This document shows, piece after piece, positions 21,220 through 24,115 of a stretch of DNA of 24,115 nt. Under the pieces are notes generated by a model. The model saw only the letters and a program-made list of their open reading frames with translations, was not told the origin of the DNA and did no database searches. The stretch comes from Clostridiales bacterium (lineage in GTDB: Bacteria > Bacillota > Clostridia > Oscillospirales > Oscillospiraceae), in the NCBI GenBank assembly GCA_019415645.1, contig DXYV01000043.1, positions 1-24,115 of the forward strand, in the 5' to 3' direction. The first letter of the stretch is position 1. Every line of letters begins with the position of its first letter. Made by a program: the position numbers and the translations under genes.

Positions 21220-22308
21220 ATGGAAAAATTCAAAGTAGGCGTCATCGGCGGCACCGGTATGGTCGGTCAGCGATTCGTCACACTGATGGAGCGTCATCCC
21301 TGGTTCCAGCTCACGGTCATCGCGGCCAGTCCACGTTCTGCCGGAAAGCGTTATGAGGACGCCGTTTCCGGCCGCTGGGCCATGGATACCCCGATTCCCG
21401 ATGAGGCGAAGGATCTAATTCTGATGAGTGCAGAGGATGATATTGAGCAGATTGCCTCGCAGGTGGACTTCGTGTTTTCCGCTGTGGATATGAAAAAAGA
21501 CGAGATCAAGGCGCTGGAGGAGGCGTACGCCAAATTTGAGTGCCCGGTGGTCTCCAACAACTCCGCTCATCGCTGGACTCCCGACGTTCCCATGGTAATT
21601 CCGGAGGTCAATCCGGAGCATCTGGCAGTTATCCCTGCTCAGCGCAAGCGGCTTGGGACCAAACGCGGTTTTATCGCAGTCAAATCCAACTGCTCCATCC
21701 AGAGCTATGTCCCGGCCCTCTCTCCCCTGCGCTCCTTTGGCCTTGAAAAGATTTTGGTCTGCACCTATCAGGCCATTTCCGGCGCAGGCAAGACCTTTGA
21801 CACCTGGCCGGAGATGGTGGATAATCTGATTCCCTATATTGGCGGCGAGGAGGAGAAGTCCGAACAGGAGCCGCTCAAAGTTTGGGGCGAAGTGAAGGAC
21901 GGCATGATCGTGGCCGTCTCCGAACCCGCGATCACGGCCCAGTGTCTGCGGGTTCCGGTCTCCAATGGCCATACGGCCGCGGTATTCGTCACCTTCCGGA
22001 ACAAGCCCTCAGAGGAAGAGATGAAGTCCCTCTGGGCCAGATTCCGCGGACGTCCCCAGGAGCTGGAGCTGCCCTCCGCACCCAAGCAGTTCCTGCACTA
22101 CTTCGAGGAGCCCGACCGGCCTCAGGCCAAGCTGGACCGGGAGCTGGAGGGCGGGATGGCCGTCTCCATCGGCCGTCTGCGTCCCGATACCCAGTACGAC
22201 TATAAATTTGTCTCGCTCTCGCACAACACTCTGCGCGGCGCCGCCGGCGGCGCAGTCCTGCTGGCCGAGCTGCTCTGCGCGGAGGGCTACATCGACCACC
22301 GTGCGTAA
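21220..22308 (+). CDS. asd: Aspartate-semialdehyde dehydrogenase, archaeal/fungal-like type
   Basis: Asd reduces aspartyl phosphate to aspartate semialdehyde with NADPH, the branch point to lysine, threonine and methionine. The 362-aa protein has the NADP loop GGTGMVGQR near residue 10, the nucleophile cysteine in KSNCSIQ, and YQAISGAGKTF. The pattern PEVNPEHLAVIPAQRKR and the SNGHTAAVFVTF end segment resemble the archaeal/fungal Asd subfamily more than the standard bacterial one. The start at 21220 has TTGGAGGG upstream; the frame is open to 21181 without a better start. It is the first gene of an asd-dapA-dapB operon, 58 bp before dapA. Confidence 0.93.
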   Translation: MEKFKVGVIGGTGMVGQRFVTLMERHPWFQLTVIAASPRSAGKRYEDAVSGRWAMDTPIPDEAKDLILMSAEDDIEQIASQVDFVFSAVDMKKDEIKALEEAYAKFECPVVSNNSAHRWTPDVPMVIPEVNPEHLAVIPAQRKRLGTKRGFIAVKSNCSIQSYVPALSPLRSFGLEKILVCTYQAISGAGKTFDTWPEMVDNLIPYIGGEEEKSEQEPLKVWGEVKDGMIVAVSEPAITAQCLRVPVSNGHTAAVFVTFRNKPSEEEMKSLWARFRGRPQELELPSAPKQFLHYFEEPDRPQAKLDRELEGGMAVSIGRLRPDTQYDYKFVSLSHNTLRGAAGGAVLLAELLCAEGYIDHRA

Positions 22309-22316
22309 GTCCTGAC

Positions 22317-22332
22317 CGCGGCCGCAGCCGCG
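22317..22332 (+). other. Short GC hairpin between asd and dapA
   Basis: CGCGGC pairs with GCCGCG around a CGCA loop. There is no following T-run, so it is not an intrinsic terminator. It may protect or separate parts of the operon mRNA. Confidence 0.45.
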
Positions 22333-22366
22333 AAACCAAATCGGAAAGAAGAAAGGAACGGTCTTT

Positions 22367-23254
22367 ATGCGAACTCCTGTTTTTACCGGCAGCTGTCCCG
22401 CCCTTGTAACGCCGTTTGACGCGCAGGGCGCCATTCACTACGATGCGTTTGCCAAACAGATCGACCGGCAGATCGCCGGCGGCGTGGACGCTGTCTGTGT
22501 CTGCGGCACCACCGGCGAGTCCGCCACCATGAGCATTCGGGAGCACATCGCCGCCGTGGAATTCTGTGTGGCCCATGTCAATCACAGAGTTAAAGTCATC
22601 GCCGGAACGGGCAGCAACGATACCTCGGCCGCCGTTTATTTGACACAGCACGCGCAGGACTGCGGCGCGGACGCCGCGCTGCTGGTGACGCCCTATTACA
22701 ACAAAGCCTCCCAGACCGGTCTGATCAAGCATTACGAGTACATCGCAGACCGGGTGGATATTCCGATGATCTTATACAACGTACCCAGCCGTACCGGGGT
22801 CTCCTTTACGGCCGAGACCTACTCCGTTCTGGCCAAAAATCCGAAGATCAACGGCGTCAAGGAGGCCTCGGGCAATTTCTCCCTGCTGGCCCATGCCCGG
22901 GCACTGTGCGGCGAGGATTTTTACATCTGGTCCGGAAACGATGACCAAGTGGTACCCATGATGGCGTTGGGGGCCAAGGGTGTAATCTCGGTGGCCTCCA
23001 ACATCATCCCCGAGGTCATGGTAAAAATGTCCCATCTCTGTCTGGAGAACAATTTTGCCGCCGCTTCCAAGCTGCAGATCGAATATATGGACCTGATCGA
23101 CGCCCTGTTCATTGAGGTCAACCCCATTCCCATTAAGCATGCCATGAATCTGTTGGGGATGGAGGCCGGATCTCTCCGCCTGCCCCTGTGCGACATCTCT
23201 CCTGCCAATGGCGAGAAGCTGAAGGCCGCCATGCAGCGCATGGGTCTGCTGTAA
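22367..23254 (+). CDS. dapA: 4-hydroxy-tetrahydrodipicolinate synthase
   Basis: DapA condenses pyruvate with aspartate semialdehyde, the first committed step of lysine and diaminopimelate synthesis. The 295-aa protein has GTTGES at 47-52, the PYYNKASQTGL segment, Y137 in YNVPSRTG, and the Schiff-base lysine K165 in NGVKEASGN. Start ATG with AAAGGA upstream. It takes the product of asd, encoded just before it, and passes its own to DapB, encoded 17 bp after it. Confidence 0.97.
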   Translation: MRTPVFTGSCPALVTPFDAQGAIHYDAFAKQIDRQIAGGVDAVCVCGTTGESATMSIREHIAAVEFCVAHVNHRVKVIAGTGSNDTSAAVYLTQHAQDCGADAALLVTPYYNKASQTGLIKHYEYIADRVDIPMILYNVPSRTGVSFTAETYSVLAKNPKINGVKEASGNFSLLAHARALCGEDFYIWSGNDDQVVPMMALGAKGVISVASNIIPEVMVKMSHLCLENNFAAASKLQIEYMDLIDALFIEVNPIPIKHAMNLLGMEAGSLRLPLCDISPANGEKLKAAMQRMGLL

Positions 23255-23271
23255 CAAAAGGAGCTGTACCA

Positions 23272-24030
23272 ATGATAAGACTGATTCTCTCCGGCTGTAA
23301 CGGCCGGATGGGGCGTGTGATTTCCGAGCTGTGCGAGGCAGACCCCGCAGTGGAGCTAGTGGCTGGCTTTGATATTCTGGGACAGAGCGGAGACCGTTTC
23401 CCTGTCTTTTCCAATCCTGCCCTGTGTGAGGTTCCGGCCGATGTCGTGGTGGATTTCTCCAGTCCGGCCGCCCTGCCCGCGCTGCTGGAATTCGGACAGC
23501 GTACTCATACGCCGCTGGTTCTGGCCACCACCGGCTATTCCGACGAGCAGATTGCACAGATCGAGACCGCGTCCCATACACTGCCCATTTTTCGATCTGC
23601 AAATATGTCTCTGGGAATCAATGTGCTGCTGGAACTGGTACGGACCGCTTCTGCTGTTCTGGGCGACGATTACGACATCGAAATCGTAGAGCGCCACCAT
23701 AACAAAAAGCTGGATGCCCCCAGTGGGACCGCCCTGATGATCGCCGATGCGGCGGCCCAGGCAGTTGGCCATGAGACGGAATACGCCTACGAGCGTCAAA
23801 GTGTCCGCAGGCCGCGCGATAAGCGTGAGATCGGAATCTCCTCTGTACGGGGCGGCACCATTGTGGGCGACCATACGATTTTGTTCGCCGGCCGGGATGA
23901 GGTAATCGAGATTTCCCACCATGCGGCCTCCCGGGAGATTTTTGCAAACGGAGCCCTGCGGGCCGCGAAATTTCTCGCCACGGTGACGCAGCCCGGCTGC
24001 TACAATATGAAAGATTTGCTTCACGCTTGA
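23272..24030 (+). CDS. dapB: 4-hydroxy-tetrahydrodipicolinate reductase
   Basis: DapB reduces the DapA product to tetrahydrodipicolinate with NAD(P)H. The 252-aa protein (family about 245-270) has the nucleotide loop GCNGRMG at 8-14, ATTGYS near 85-90, the catalytic block ERHHNKKLDAPSGTA (H142, H143, K146) and REIGISSVRGGTIVGDHTILFAG. The start at 23272 has AGGAG 8 nt upstream; the open frame before it overlaps dapA and lacks a start signal. It is the last gene of the operon. Its dihydrodipicolinate substrate is also the precursor of spore dipicolinic acid. Confidence 0.97.
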   Translation: MIRLILSGCNGRMGRVISELCEADPAVELVAGFDILGQSGDRFPVFSNPALCEVPADVVVDFSSPAALPALLEFGQRTHTPLVLATTGYSDEQIAQIETASHTLPIFRSANMSLGINVLLELVRTASAVLGDDYDIEIVERHHNKKLDAPSGTALMIADAAAQAVGHETEYAYERQSVRRPRDKREIGISSVRGGTIVGDHTILFAGRDEVIEISHHAASREIFANGALRAAKFLATVTQPGCYNMKDLLHA

Positions 24031-24079
24031 TTTCTACTCAAGAAAAGTTTTGTTTTGTGAAGTAACAGTTTATAAAATG

Positions 24080-24113
24080 ACGGGCGGCGGATTCAAACTC
24101 CGCCGCCCGTTCT
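24080..24113 (+). terminator. Terminator of asd-dapA-dapB
   Basis: A perfect 12-bp GC-rich stem (24080-24091 with 24099-24110) with a 7-nt loop, starting 50 nt after the dapB stop codon. The T-run that should follow is cut off by the window end. Confidence 0.7.
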
Positions 24114-24115
24114 GC

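Noticed and set aside
1..24115. tRNA, rRNA, CRISPR array, insertion sequence or prophage
   Set aside because: Reading both strands gave no cloverleaf, regular spacer repeats, transposase or phage structural genes; the two tyrosine recombinases are Xer-like.

Overview
The window is an ordinary-looking piece of core chromosome from an endospore-forming, fairly GC-rich Clostridia member. The best guess is an Oscillospiraceae-type gut anaerobe; this rests on gene content, not on a database match. Evidence: sporulation genes (cwlD, cotJ, sigH, spoIIM, a spoIID-type gene), a RuvC resolvase (absent from Bacillus), a PPi-type phosphofructokinase and anaerobe-style compact operons. No tRNA, rRNA, IS element, prophage or CRISPR array was seen.

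Layout. 1-2343: a terminator hairpin, a small Cys-rich gene running antisense into the end of radA, then radA and cwlD (minus strand). 2522-3573: a two-gene spore-coat operon in which CotJA and CotJB are fused in one ORF, followed by the Mn-catalase-like CotJC. 3718-4765: a perfect 13-bp inverted repeat and a stand-alone XerC-like tyrosine recombinase. 4796-7807: an amidase-domain cysteine hydrolase, then fba (minus) and pfp (plus) diverging from back-to-back promoters. 7866-10475: purB, a double zinc-ribbon protein and sigH (minus). 10549-15769: glmM, ruvB, ruvA, ruvC, then xerD and spoIIM (all minus). 15770-16166: the only gap over 300 bp, holding repeats that resemble a dif half-site. 16167-21032: a YrzE-like membrane protein, yajC, tgt, queA and spoIID (minus). 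21220-24030: asd, dapA, dapB (plus), ended by a terminator.

How the genes work together. fba and pfp are adjacent steps of glycolysis, the latter apparently driven by pyrophosphate. asd-dapA-dapB make tetrahydrodipicolinate, the precursor of lysine and diaminopimelate; its intermediate dihydrodipicolinate can also feed spore dipicolinate. RuvABC resolve Holliday junctions and RadA supports recombination. XerD and possibly the second Xer protein act in site-specific recombination. QueA and TGT make queuosine in tRNA. SigH starts sporulation, SpoIIM and SpoIID act in engulfment, CotJ proteins form coat, and CwlD prepares the cortex for germination.

No clearly new multi-gene system was found. 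The items most worth a second look are the CotJA-CotJB fusion, the palindrome in front of the solitary recombinase, a dif-like 11-6-11 site near xerD, a cre-like palindrome inside the sigH promoter, and the small gene antisense to radA.
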